Source: Talaromyces rugulosus
Lineage: Eukaryota > Ascomycota > Eurotiomycetes > Eurotiales > Trichocomaceae
Length of the DNA stretch: 64,000 nt
Direction of reading: 5' to 3'
NCBI RefSeq assembly: GCF_013368755.1
Contig: NC_049566.1
Coordinates: 4,402,001 to 4,466,000 of the forward strand
In this document: positions 36,887-47,886 of the stretch, one piece after another
How the letters are laid out: every line of letters starts with the position of its first letter
Numbering within the stretch: the first letter of the stretch is position 1
Program-made: the position numbers and the translations under genes
The notes under the pieces: generated by a model
Seen by the model: the letters and a program-made list of their open reading frames with translations, nothing else
Database searches by the model: none
What the model was told of the DNA's origin: nothing

Positions 36887-38762
36887 ACGTATTTTATAAG
36901 CACCGCGGGCCACATAAGCGTGCTGGGCCACCCTCTCAATTTCTTCCCAGTTTTAACCCAACATAATTTTGAAAATCGCGCCACCATACCAATATGTCTC
37001 AGAACGCTGTAAAAATCCCATTAAATAATGAAGGAAGAATTCAGCTTGCTATAAACGCGTTGAAAAAAGAACAAATTATCAGTGTATGCGAAGCAACGCG
37101 TGCTTTTGGTGTACTAAGATCGACGCTTCAAGCCAGAGTCAAGGGTTGCTTGTATCGCTTATATAAGCGTCTAAACAACACCAAATTGTTAGAAACCGAA
37201 GAAATCATGCTTCGTGAATGGATTCTTTCTATGGATAAGTGAGGCTGCCCTATTAGACCGTCGATGATTAAACAAATAGCCAATTGCTTACTTATAAAAT
37301 GTGATTCCATTACTTTACTATCTACTGTTAGTAAATGCTGAGTGACCAATTATTTAAAACATCAGCATAACCTCTAGACTCACTATATTTACAAATATAA
37401 TTATGAGCGCACTTTATGCGAGGATCCAACAATAATTAATAGCTTTTTTAATAATCTTAAGCGTGTTTTTGCCGAGTATGGAATCCAGGAAGAAGATATT
37501 TAGAATTTTGACGAGACTAGGTTCTCTATAGATATCATATCTACTACAAAAGTTGTATACAGCTCTGATCGCAAAGAGAAATCTCATCTGCTGTAGCCTA
37601 GAAATCAGGAATGGGTCACAGCTGTGGAATATATAAGTGCGCGTAGGATCATGTTACCTTTACTTATTATATTAAAATTAGTCAACAAGCTGCTTGACTG
37701 GTATAATTTACTCTATTTACCCCCTAATTAGTTAATTACTAAGTCTCTAAACAGTTGGACATCTGACAAACTCAGAATTAAATAGCTTTAAAAAATATTT
37801 AACCCTTATATGAGACTGTTTACAGTTAAAAAGTACTGTGTTCTAGTTCTTGATAGATATAGCAGCCATCTTATATCCAAATTCGATCAGTACTACACTA
37901 TAAATAATATTATTCCTATATACATGCTACCACACTCGTCGCACCTGCTTCAGCCACTTGATATAGGTATTTTCGCAGTTCTTAAGCGCTTATATAGGCA
38001 GGCGGTTGAGAACCAAATACGTTGCAGTGTTAACCATATTAATAAAGACAATTTTCTCACAATATATTCAGAAATTCGGAATAAAGCCTATACTATACAA
38101 AATATTAAGAGCAGCTTTGCAGCAACTGGCATTTCTCTATTTAACCAAAAACGTGTGCTATCTAAGCTTAATATTCAATTGCGAACATCTACCTCTCCAA
38201 GCACAAGTCATTCCTCTATAAATTGGTCACCAAAAACACCAAATAATATCAAAAACCTGACCCGCTAAACAAAAACAATAGAGCGACTTATAAGACATCA
38301 TTCAACTAATCCAAATTCGCCCACTAAGCGCGCGTTAGACCAGTTGATAAAAGATTACTCTTTAACGATGAATTCTACTACTATTCTTGCACAAGAAAAC
38401 CACAATCTACGAGCAGTAAACAATTACTAGAAATAAAAGTGTACAACCTAGGGTAGGCCTATAAACAGGCCTAAGATTTTAACAGTTTCTGAAAGCCGTG
38501 AGATTGCTGCAGCAGTATTGACAGCCCAGGAAGCTTTATAATTATCTAATCTAGAAGTTGCTTTGGGGGCACGCAGGCACGCGCCATAGACCTGTTCTAA
38601 TTGTAACCAGGTTGGTTATATTCGCACGTACTGTCCAAACAATTTGGTATAGAAATTATATAGTAAATGGGATAAATCATTACATTTTGGTCAATGTAAG
38701 TCGATTTTATCGGAAGGGTGGCCCGGCACGCTTATGTGGCCCGCGGTGCTTATAAAATACGT
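36887..38762 (+). mobile_element. Pogo/Fot1-type Tc1-mariner transposon, inactivated
   Basis: 1876 bp with 48-bp terminal inverted repeats (36887-36934 and 38715-38762) differing at one position, starting ACGTATTTTATAAGC, flanked by TA on both sides (36885-36886, 38763-38764). Size and TA duplication match Fot1-like elements. The terminal repeats are far better preserved than the transposase, so the ends may still be recognisable to a transposase in trans. Confidence 0.93.
36994..38541 (+). pseudogene. Decayed pogo/Fot1 transposase
   Basis: Three conserved pieces lie in order. The N-terminal helix-turn-helix (MSQNAVKIPLNNEGRIQLA...) runs from 36994. A middle segment contains the first catalytic block NFDETRF just after a TAG at 37500-37502 (a Trp codon in homologues, so TGG to TAG). 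The DDE_1 portion with VLVLDRYSSH and MLPHSSHLLQPLDIGIF is at 37810-38268, followed by further stops. Stops and lost starts prevent a full protein of the expected ~500 residues. Confidence 0.88.
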
Positions 38763-38923
38763 TAGTTAGTAGAAAAAGTATATACTAGCCCAATGGAGAT
38801 TTCGGCCTTAACTCCCATTAAAACCGCTGGTTAGTAAGCGGGTCAGCATCCCCCATAAATGTCTTGTTATTGTGGCATTCGTTCAACCCTCTCAGTCTGG
38901 ATTAACCAGTTAAATTTTTCCCA

Positions 38924-39930
38924 ATGTAATTCCTCAAGACATTCATACATGCCCTCGTGGTTTTTTCACTTGCTCACACTCCCTCCGGAGCGCCTCTATC
39001 CACGAGCAATGGTGGGAATTCGCCGGTGCTCGTACAGCTAGTTCCTCAAGCGACGTCTCTCGAGAACCTTGCCTTTCGACGGAATGGGGATATCTTAACC
39101 ACGTCCTCCACATCTTCCTCTCTTTTCCTCGTGTCGCTGAACTCTAGTTGGACATCCCCCAGCGTACTACACGACTTCTCGAACCTGAACGCCCTTCTTG
39201 GCATAGCAGAAGTAGAGGACGATATTTTCTACATCTCTGGTGCGGTTTCTACCACTGCACCCAACCCTTTGAACGAGATCTGGAAAGTGGACTTACGTCC
39301 TCTACAAACTCCGCCGATGGAACCATTCTCCAACCTGCTACAGTGTCCTTTGTTGCTAACGACACGTCGGGGGGCCTATACAATGGCATGACTCGCCTGG
39401 CTACCAACGATACCAGTAGTATTCTCATGGACGATTCTATACTCGGAAAAATCACGCGTCTAGATCTTGCCACTGGCGATCTTGCAGTCGTCATTCAAGA
39501 CCCGCTCCTGACTGTCCAGAATAAGACCAATCTCGCCATTGCCGTTAATGGAATCCATACATACGGTGACAAGCTCTATTTCACATCTCTGAACCAGGGG
39601 GTTTTTGGTCGCCTACCTATCTCGATGGTGACGGGCGAGCAGACAGGTGCGGCGGAGGTCATTGCTGACGGACTTTTTGTTGCCGACGATTTCGCGCTTT
39701 CCAGGGACGGTAAAAAGGCTTGGGTTGCTATGAACACTGCTGACGTACTGGTTGAAGTTCAAATCCCTGAAAAGACTAGTAGTGTCGTAGCTAATTCAAG
39801 CCTATTGGGTTCGGAGTCGGCTGTGGCAATTGGCCTTGGCTATCAAGAAGCATCTGACCTATACATTACAACAGCTCAACCTGCCGGAAACTCTACCGTT
39901 GGTGGTATTGTCAAGCTTGCATTGGATTAG
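38924..39930 (+). pseudogene. Secreted SMP-30/gluconolactonase-like beta-propeller protein, doubly broken
   Basis: Blocks LENLAFRRNGDILTTS, NALLGIAEVEDDIFYISG, GKITRLDLATGDL and ADGLFVADDFALSRDGK are typical of fungal secreted six-bladed propeller proteins of the SMP-30/NHL group. The ATG at 38924 is followed at once by TAA (38927-38929) and then an in-frame signal-peptide-like FLKTFIHALVVFSLA, so codon 2 (CAA in a likely ancestor) has become a stop. A second lesion at about 39290-39295 (GACTTACG) loses one base: the frame must change there to continue from IWKVDL into TSSTNSADG. The gene lies 162 bp from the pogo element, so RIP leaking from the transposon is a plausible cause of the stop. 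Confidence 0.8.
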
Positions 39931-40257
39931 CAAGTTCACAGTTGAAGGGGTGGTGCCGATACGGAAAGATCATGGCCAATCAATATTCATCAGTATGGTA
40001 AGTCAGGAGAGGCGGGCGCGGGAAAATTGCTATCGACACCATTGTGGCCGGTGAGTCTGGGTTACAGTTGGTAAGGTGTCTCAGGGAGCTCTATCAGGTT
40101 GTCACTAAAAATTTCATAGCTAAATATTTAAAAACCTAGAGATAATAAATGATTATTTCATCTACTTAGCTTTTTATATTACATATCTTTTTGTTGGTTT
40201 ATTGAAGCAGTCGAGATATCCGCGTTTTGGCGCGCCGGCCTCAGGCCGCGAGAGGGC

Positions 40258-40758
40258 TCACGTCATCTCGTATGGAATAGGGTAGGGATTGGCATTGTCA
40301 GGGACCCACTCCTGACAGACACGATTTTTTGTCAGCTCTGACAAAGTTGTTATAGACCCACTTATTTTAATCTAATTATACCTCGGGAGCTATACCTCTT
40401 TTGGTAATTAAAAATATCTAGAGAGGTTATGAAAATTTATGGATTTTTAATTGGTTTTTGGTTTGTCTTGACCAATTATATTGCATATCCAGACCCAATT
40501 CTATTACGTAAATTTGTCACATTGTGACAGTGACAAGCCTTGTCATGTCAGGATTTACAATGACGCGCTCCGTCACTGATTTTACCGGCCCCTAGAATAG
40601 GGGTTATAAGAATGCGTCGGTGTCATATTCAGATACTACAGAGAATCATATACGTTTTACCATAGTAACTTGGGTACCCCCATAACAACCCCACGTACGC
40701 GTAAATTCGCTTGTTACCGTGCACGGCTCGACTTGCTTGATAAGTCAACCCACACTTT
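40258..40758. repeat. Dispersed repeat, copy 2, interrupted by a MITE
   Basis: Homologous to 18526-18704 on both sides of a 312-bp insertion at 40283-40594. Similarity fades after the AAGTCAACCCACA block near 40753. Confidence 0.8.
40283..40594. mobile_element. hAT-type MITE (312 bp) with 8-bp target duplication
   Basis: Inserted into the dispersed repeat: GAATAGGG occurs at 40275-40282 and again at 40595-40602, but once in the uninterrupted copy at 18545-18552. The ends are inverted: TAGGGATTGGCATTGTCAGG on the left, and TAGGGGCCGGTAAAATCAGT reading inward from the right; most differences are transitions. An 8-bp duplication plus TAGGG ends fits a non-autonomous hAT element. It has no coding capacity. 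Confidence 0.82.
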
Positions 40759-41684
40759 CATATATTTCTTGTCACGGAACAAGTCAGGTTCGGAGCTCTA
40801 TATAAGCCCTGCAAAAGGAAAAATTCGATGGAGAAAGAAAAGAAGGAAACAAGTGGCCTCTTGGAATTCCATACAACCCTTATAGCCTCTCGATATTCAG
40901 CAGGCCCTGGCCTTGGCTTGATTAGCCAAGACTCCCCCCCCGGTCAGGGGTAATCCCCCTTGCTTGGAGATAATCGATATCGGATCGATATTGACTCGGA
41001 GACGTGGCGGCGAGGCCTAAGCGGCGCCGAGCGTTCTCATATATAATTAACAAATTATTGAGGTTAGGGAGGATTAGAGTTAAAAAAAAAATAAATTAGA
41101 AATTAAAAAGAATTAAAGATCCTTAGAATAATTTTCTTAAGATAGATTAAAATTAGTTAAGATTGTTGGTGGTAGAAGGCTGATGGACAAAATAAAGGAC
41201 GTTTAAAAATAGAGAGCGGTGACAATGGAGGACGTAGAGGAATGAAAGAGACAGTGCGATTACTACTTTGGGCAACGCCAACCTGTATCCCTGAATGTAT
41301 AGTAAATGTAGAGTTTTCCACTTCCTGAAAGCGAACTTAGAGCCTCGTCAAGCCTGCCGTGGCCTAATTGCCGTATTGTATATGCGCTTTCTCGGGTTGA
41401 ATGAGAGATTTCTCCAAGCCTCGCTTTGTCTGACCAACGCTGGATTATAGCAGACGTGGCTTGACTCTTTGAAAAGACAACAGGGACAAGTGGAACCGCA
41501 AACCTTCCGCGTAGATTTCTTGGAGAGCCGAGTTTCGTGGAAAGTGTCAGTGTCCACTTGAAGTACTGACTATATGGGAATGTTCCAATTATTTCGCTAT
41601 GTGGTTGCCATTTGGCCAAGAAAACATGCTAATCTAACCCTTAATGTAATCAAATTTCGGTTTCAAGAACGTAGTAGCCGAATG

Positions 41685-42694
41685 TCATGTGTACAAGTCG
41701 CCTCCGGTCAATTTCCAATCTTTTCCATACAATGCCTTTCGAGGGTCCTCAAGGTCTAACCAGCCCAGAAAAGGGTGGCTGACTTTGTATCCGATGAGCT
41801 TCTGTATATCTTCAGGGTATTCTCGAATTCTTTCCGGGGGGTTTGCGAGGTACTGGTTCTCATCCTGTAAATTAAGTGGGTCAGCAACATTCAATGTACA
41901 CATCATGAGCCTTACGCAAGGACACGTAATGGATGGATACGGACCTGCCGTAGGAAACCCTTGGTCATGAAACAACTATAGACAAGCCTCTCCTCGTCCC
42001 TGGTCATGTTAGCCGAGCCCCCATGAAAGCAGCTCGACAGCATGATAAAAGCGTCGCCAGGGTTGAGTTCAGCATAAACTGCCAACCCCTCATCAGGTGG
42101 GTCCATACAATCCCAAAGGTGACTGCCTGGGATGAACCTCGTTGCACCATTTTCCCTAGTGGTCTTCGTGCCCGCAACGAAGAGCCCAATCCCAGTATCA
42201 CGGCCAATTTTATACTCATCGGCTCCTATCGCCGTCAGATGATTGTGGTGAATCATATCATCACGGTGAAGTTCCTGGTTTCTGGCTCCAGGACCGATTG
42301 AGAAGACAACAGTATTATTGAGCTGGGGTGTTGACTCAGATATTTCGAGCCTTTGGCCAAGATACGATTTGAATTGTGATGTAAGAAGTTTGGCACACAC
42401 AGCCTGGTACAATGGATCGGCGACGATGTTATGCATGAAAGAAGCAGATTTGCCAGCGAGACCGTAGACACGGCGCGTTTCTGGAGGGAAAAACTTGCCC
42501 TCCCAAGGTTTATCGGCCTCTAAATAGGGACGCACATCCTTCTCAATGACTGCCAGGATCGAGTCAGAGAGGAAGCTTCGAATGACAACGCCACCGCTCA
42601 GAATCAATGCTTTCACAATCTTGTCGCTGTTTGATGGATCCGAACCGAACTGCTGGACCTCTGGCAGAGACTTGCAGGGCTGAGCTGCTGTCAT
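41685..42694 (-). CDS. Phytanoyl-CoA dioxygenase (PhyH)-family Fe(II)/2-oxoglutarate oxygenase
   Basis: Two exons (42694-41945, 41864-41685), 309 residues; the donor is GTCCGT, unusual but the only one preserving the frame into DENQYLANPPERI. The iron-binding set is visible: HRD in QELHRDDMIHHN, the distal His in SSCFHGGSANMT, and Arg in EERLVYSCF as the 2-oxoglutarate anchor. ENGATRFIPGSHLW precedes the distal His as in other PhyH enzymes. Fungal members act in secondary metabolism (for example the verruculogen and meroterpenoid oxygenases) by hydroxylation, desaturation or endoperoxide formation. No targeting signal is seen. The immediate neighbours are degraded genes, so its pathway context is unclear. 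Confidence 0.9.
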
Positions 42695-43198
42695 GGCAAA
42701 GGGAATAACAACCGTTTTAAGAAGAAGAGATTATATCATGTGCTGCACAATCCGGCTGGTCTGAGAAGGCTGCTCTTGAAGAGTGTGATATTCTCAATTG
42801 TCAATAGCTATTACATGACGACTCTACGCCGCATATAAAGAAAATGGAGACTGCAAACCGTGAGACCAGCCAAGTAGCCATGCAGTGGTGAACTGGCAGA
42901 GATGAGATAAGGGCGCAATACGTTTTGATTGGCTAGGAAGCTGTGAATAGACTCAGTCTCGGGACTTCAATGCGCAGGCAATGCTTATCTGTGCCTTAGG
43001 CATAGTAACTACTTCCCCCTATAGGTGCACCACATGCACCACACCCTATTCGATTCTTGAACAAATTCAACCCATTGACACAATTTACCGACGCATTAAA
43101 AACCAATCTCCTTATTTTATTGTGTTATCCTCATTGACTCGATCGTTATCTCACTGTCCTGCATAATTAAGGATGGTAGCTTCCAACCACACACATTC
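42695..43198. other. Intergenic, promoter of the PhyH gene
   Basis: No gene seen. Confidence 0.5.
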
Positions 43199-43594
43199 TT
43201 ATACTTCGTCTAGCCGTTTCTCTTCTGCAGTAACTTCTTTAACATTCTCCACTCCCATCAATCGATTTGCATCCCGCTTTTTATATACCAGTCTAGCTAA
43301 GCGGTTCGACCATTCGCTTAGTGTGTGCGCGCTATAGGAGTTCTTGTCTGATGGGCCGAAGGGAAACTTAAATTCAATCCAACTAGGCCACAAAATGTGT
43401 GCAACAGGCTAAAAGAAGAAGAGCTGGCCCTGCGTGTTCCCCATGTCAACATACCTCGTGATGCACGCGACCAACATGATTGATGCGAAGCAAAGGCCAG
43501 ATCGACTTGGCTAGCAGACTTTGGCGGGAGTCTCTATTTAGGATGCTTGATAGCGTAATCCAGAAGATCAACAAGGCAGGTAAGAACGCATGTT
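43199..43594 (-). CDS. Possible partial gene of unknown family
   Basis: On the minus strand an open segment (about 43594-43457, residues HEHAFLPALLIFWITLSS...) joins through a 46-bp intron (GTATGT ... TTTTAG, about 43456-43411) to a 70-codon exon ending TAA at 43199, with coding-like text such as WPSWIEFKFPFGPSDKN and SEWSNRLARLVYKKRD. No start codon or upstream exon could be placed, so it is either the 3' end of a gene with unseen exons or a fragment. I do not recognise the family. Confidence 0.35.
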
Positions 43595-44016
43595 CGTGGA
43601 CTTAGTAATGCAATAAGTATTAAGCTGATACCTAAGCGTGGAGATTAAGTTAGCCCTCGGACGTGTCGAAGAGAGCGATTTTCAGCTGGATAACATTTGA
43701 AATGATGATCTGAACTTATACCGAAAACCAATTCCGTACGTATAATTTGGCACGTTTATCATTTTAGACTTTTCGATCCAATCAATGGTCCCAATTGGCG
43801 CGTTTGTTAATGATGTCTATAGGTTAATGAACCGTTCAATATATGAAACTCTGGACGTGCCGGTAGGGTGGAGGATTGTGTAGCTACAAAGGGCCTAGAT
43901 GCACAGCGATGCTGATGCTTGGAGCGCCTAAACTGAAAACCATAAGAGCGTGTTTATGGGGAAATTATTTCGATGCCTTGAATAACTATCTAAGCAAAAC
44001 TACCTAGCAGCTGTAT
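43595..44016. other. Intergenic, nothing recognised
   Basis: About 420 bp without coding features. Confidence 0.5.
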
Positions 44017-45111
44017 CTATGCGAGGCCCATGTAACTGAGGACCCTCTGAAACATGGATCGGCCTGTACTGGATCTAAATTCTGGATGGTGATTGTAAGC
44101 CAGGAAGCTAGTAGCATCATAATAACCAATGTACTCGGCCTCGATGTCCTTGGACTTCAGCACACCGCAATCTACCTATACGAGCATCTCCCCATGGCCT
44201 ATGACACCTGATGGCTCATATGCGTCCATGAAATCCCGCTGCAGAGCAACATGCGCCTTCTCTCGCCGCCCTGCATGCTCCATGTACCTGAACTCCAAGA
44301 AGAAGAAGATCTCCATGGTCCGATTGAAATCCAGTGCGGGAAAGATGTCCGGGTCGTCTTCGGTGTACGAGGATTCAACCTTGATCTTACCACTCTCTGG
44401 GACATGGCATAAACGCGTGGTCAATACACCCGCCTCTGGGCCAGAACGGACGACATTCGTGATGAACCGTTTCGTGTTACGATGGAACTTTTCTGACCAT
44501 AACTTGGTCTCGTCTGCCTTTATACTGGTATGGTCTTGTCCTTTAATCACAAAGCAAATATTTTCAGGGAACTTTGTCATTTGGACGCGGCCGTGTCGTA
44601 GCGCTCCGCTGGGCTGCTTGGGCTGAGGCACCTCGTCCAGAGTCGAAGCCAGGATGTTCCGATTTGTCGACTCCTGGATACGATCGCGTAGAGCCCCCCA
44701 GTATCCCGTCTTCTCGGTCAATGGCGCCAGAGGACCGAGATGACCAACGCCAGACGGGATATCCTGGGACATTTCCGTGACGAACCGTGTCCTGGAGAAG
44801 TGCAGCCTCTCCCGCCAGAAGCCAGCATTGTCCGGAAGACAGGACCAGAACTGCTTGATATCTGGTGACTCCCACCACTTCTGGTAGTCCTCGGGGGATT
44901 TCCAATAGCTGATCCAGATGCGTGAGAGGCCCAGGCCACGCTCGGTGTCATCTTGAACAAGATCCTCAACGAAGACTGCCAATGCCTTGAGACATGTCTC
45001 AAACTGCTGGATCAGGGCAACCTTGGACTCCGAGGGAGAGTTGCTGTGATACTGCGCTCCAAATGTGGAGATGGTGAAACGCTCGGGGAGGTCAGGGACG
45101 AGGAGAGGCAT
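44017..45111 (-). pseudogene. Haem-containing aldoxime-dehydratase-like gene with in-frame TAG
   Basis: Minus-strand frame from ATG 45111 (MPLLVPDLPERF). Family blocks: FGAQY near the start, RIWISYWKSPEDYQKWW, GYWGALRDRIQEST, and FFFLEFRYMEHAGRREKAHV, where the region around the last His corresponds to the active-site end of phenylacetaldoxime dehydratases. The frame stops at TAG 44178-44176 after GHGEMLV but continues in the same frame for 52 codons (DCGVLKSKDIEAEYIGYYD, FLAYNHHPEFR) to TAG 44019-44017; these residues match how the family usually ends. CAG to TAG is one C-to-T change. If translation ends at the first stop the enzyme has 311 residues and lacks its C-terminal segment. The intact enzyme would convert aldoximes to nitriles. 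Confidence 0.78.
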
Positions 45112-45993
45112 GATGGTATACCAAAACAAAAGGAGACGAGATTTTTAGTATCTCACCAATACTCACCAAATTCCAAGGCAACAACTATATTTATGGACCA
45201 CAAGTCATCGCTCGAGCAGATATTATTTAATACTTGCCCCAGATAGGGTGATGTGATAGAAGAAACTCACTGGTTGATCGCGAAACTCAGCGACCACAAG
45301 TCACTAGGGCTCGCGCGCTTATCAGCAGAGAAGGTGTCGTACCGTAAGAGAGGCAAACTGATTGATCACGAAACCCAGCGAGCACCAATCACAAGGCCTT
45401 GCGCGCTTATCGGATTGGATATGGCCGCACTTCACTCTCAATTCGTCATCATTATTTGTCCCAAAATTGAGACCATTGACGATCCGCAGCGATGCACACG
45501 AGCCTTTAGCTCTAGACGCTAGACTCATGACCGAGACTGCTCCCACGTCTCCAGTTGCTTAGCTGTAGATCTCGCGATAAGAACGAACCTCACCACGACA
45601 GGAGTAATACTCGGCTCCCTATGTTGTGATTCTTAGTTCTGTCAGAGTATAGGCATTGAAAGATAAGAGTTATAATGCCCTGCTTTGTTATCGCCGGTGC
45701 TCTCTACTTCCGTAGCCCCGCAGCGACTGAGGAATGTATCTCCACCCTGGAAGACATAGTCCCTGCCACCTGGATAGAGCACTAATTGTTGCCTTAATGG
45801 AGATTTATTTGATTTGCCCTGAATCTGTACGGTGGGATTTCGAAATTGCTCTAAGGCCGCTCCCACGACACCAAGTGTCAGTCTGTCCACGTAGTTTCTA
45901 ACACGTGACGGGTGCATAGAATCGTGTATATAAAGCCTCTTACTCCTTCGCCTTGGAAATATTCATTACCATTTTCCTCATCGACCTCTCACA
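45112..45993. promoter_or_regulatory. Divergent promoter with a duplicated ~60-bp segment
   Basis: Between the dehydratase-like gene (minus) and the permease (plus). Two similar segments lie about 90 bp apart (about 45262-45324 and 45353-45412), sharing TTGATC.CGAAAC.CAGCGA and TTGCGCGCTTATC (first copy TCGCGCGCTTATC). CACGTGAC occurs at 45902. Possible shared regulatory module. Confidence 0.5.
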
Positions 45994-47694
45994 ATGAAAG
46001 ACACAGAGACTGCATTAAAAATCATGTCTCAGCAGCAAGAGCCAAAGCACAGCGACACCAACGAGCTATCGTCCGATGAGCTCTTACTGCGTGCTCAGGG
46101 GCATCAGGGCGAATTACCTCGCCAATTCTCTAGCTTCGCCGCTCTCTCCTTGGCGTTCGTTATTACCAACTCCTGGCTTGGATATTGTGCTGTTTTCGTC
46201 ACTCCCTTGGTTGCCGGAGGAGGGCCATCCGTTTTCTGGGGGGTCATCATTGCTGCCATAGCGTGCCTTATCATTAGTGAGCTTCACCCAGAGACCCATA
46301 ATGACATTTATAGCATTCTTTGGATAGATCTCCCGACTAACCTTTTCTGTAGCCGCCGGTCTCGCCGAATTGGCGTCGGCATATCCCTCCAGTGGTGGCC
46401 AATATCATTTCGCATTCATGGTGTCTTCAACCGGAACCCGAGCATTTGCTGCATTCATAACCGGCTGGCTGAGCACGCTAGCATGGTGTTTGACCACTAC
46501 ATCTGCGGCTATTTATTGCGGTATGCCGCCATATCCCCAAATTTGAGCTGAGATTTTCAACTCTGATCCGAATAATCCTAGCCGAGGTTGCGCAGGCCCT
46601 AGCATCTCTATTCCACCCCGACTACACACCCTTACAATGGCAGACGTATCTCATTTATCTGCTGCTTCTTATTCTGGCAGGTGCCTTTGTGTGTTATGCC
46701 CCAAAGCTGCTTCCTACATTGGAGAAAGGTTTTTTCTGGTGCAGTCTGTTGGCATTTCTTGTCTCCATCATCACAATGCTCGCCGCCAGCGGGCCTAAGC
46801 AGTCAGCGCAGGTCGTATTTGTCAAATACAGTAACCAGACTGGCTGGAGCGATGGCATGTCTTTCGTCCTTGCCGTCGGGGCATGCATGTACGCCTTCTT
46901 AGGCACAGATTCGGTCACTCATATTTCCGAAGTAAGAACACCACGTTGAACCTCAGATATTGTCTGGTGCTAAAGGGGCGCAGTTACTGACTAATTGTTG
47001 ATAGGAAGTGCCCACGCCAGGCTACCACATCCCTCGAATCATGTGCTGGACTGTCCTCATAGGGTTAGGAACTACCGTGCCCTTCGTCCTGGCGCTTCTC
47101 TTTTCTTCTCAGGATCTCGACGCTATTGCGAGCTCAGGACTTCCGATTCTGGAGGTTTTCTACCAAGCCACAGGGTATCATAAGAGTGCATGTGCCGTCT
47201 TTGCCTTTTGGATCTTGCTGAACTTCTCGGGCGTTCTCATGTCCTGTCTTGCAACCTCGGGGCGTCTCACCTGGGCATTCTCTCGAGACAACGGTCTCCC
47301 GTTCTCCAACATCTTTGCAAAAGTTCATCCCACGCTCAAGACCCCCATCAACGCCACCTTTATTTGTGTCGTCTTCTGCACTCTGTACGGATTGATCTTC
47401 ATCGGTTCAACTACAGCCTTCAATAGCATCATCTCGATGGCCATCTTGGCACTGAATCTGAGCTATGCCGCTCCCCAAGCCATTTTGCTCTTCAGAGGCC
47501 GGGAAAGTGTTCTGCCCATGCGGAGCTTCAGGCTAGGAAGGTTGGGTATCTTGGTGAATGCATTCACCTGCCTTTGGTGTGCATTCTATGCAGTCATCTT
47601 TTGTTTCCCCGTCTTCCTGCCCACTGAGGTTGGAAGCATGAACTATGTCAGTGTCGTACTAGTTGGCATCGTACTTTTTATTGTTATATTCTAG
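45994..47694 (+). CDS. APC-superfamily amino-acid/choline-type permease, C-terminal tail cut by TAG
   Basis: Exons 45994-46276, 46353-46520, 46582-46931 and 47005 onward, all joining in frame. Signature blocks include QFSSFAALSLAFVITNSW, AGLAELASAYPSSGGQY, HISEEVPTPGYHIPR and ACVFAFWILLNFSG-like transmembrane text; about 12 hydrophobic segments are visible, as in fungal GABA/choline/amino-acid permeases. The frame stops at TAG 47692-47694, exactly after the last membrane segment (VLFIVIF). Beyond it the same frame continues FVQKRNTFTGP and, after an intron, a typical tail. TGG to TAG (one G-to-A change) is the simplest explanation. The truncated protein retains all membrane segments, so transport may survive while tail-dependent sorting is lost. 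Confidence 0.87.
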
Positions 47695-47886
47695 TTCGTT
47701 CAAAAAAGGAACACATTCACCGGTCCAGTTAGCTCTCCCTTTTTCCTATTTTTTGTCAAACATGACTGACTGACTGACTGCTAATAGGATATTACTCTCG
47801 AGGGACTGGAAACGATTCAAGAACAACTCCACCAGCTACAACAGACGACCATTGCGTACTCCGAGAAAAGCCCCGAATCTGCCTAG
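47695..47886 (+). pseudogene. Orphaned C-terminal tail of the permease
   Basis: In-frame continuation 47695-47727 (FVQKRNTFTGP), then an intron 47728-47787 containing a (TGAC)n run, then exon 47788-47886 (DITLEGLETIQEQL ... ESA, TAG). Without the stop at 47692 the gene would encode 539 residues, the usual length. Confidence 0.75.

Larger units (their letters stand above)
39931..41684. other. Intergenic region rich in repeat DNA
   Basis: Contains the second dispersed repeat copy and its MITE. Between 40780 and 41030 there is a TATATAAG box followed by GC-rich sequence, possibly the rest of an LTR. 41035-41160 is AT-rich. No host gene is supported; open frames at 41263-41619 (minus) look random. 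Confidence 0.5.

Noticed and set aside
30332..38762. Treating the two adjacent transposons as one composite element
   Set aside because: Each has its own terminal repeats and target duplication (CTAC versus TA).
47762..47780. TGAC tandem run as a functional repeat
   Set aside because: Only about four and a half units inside an intron; ordinary microsatellite.
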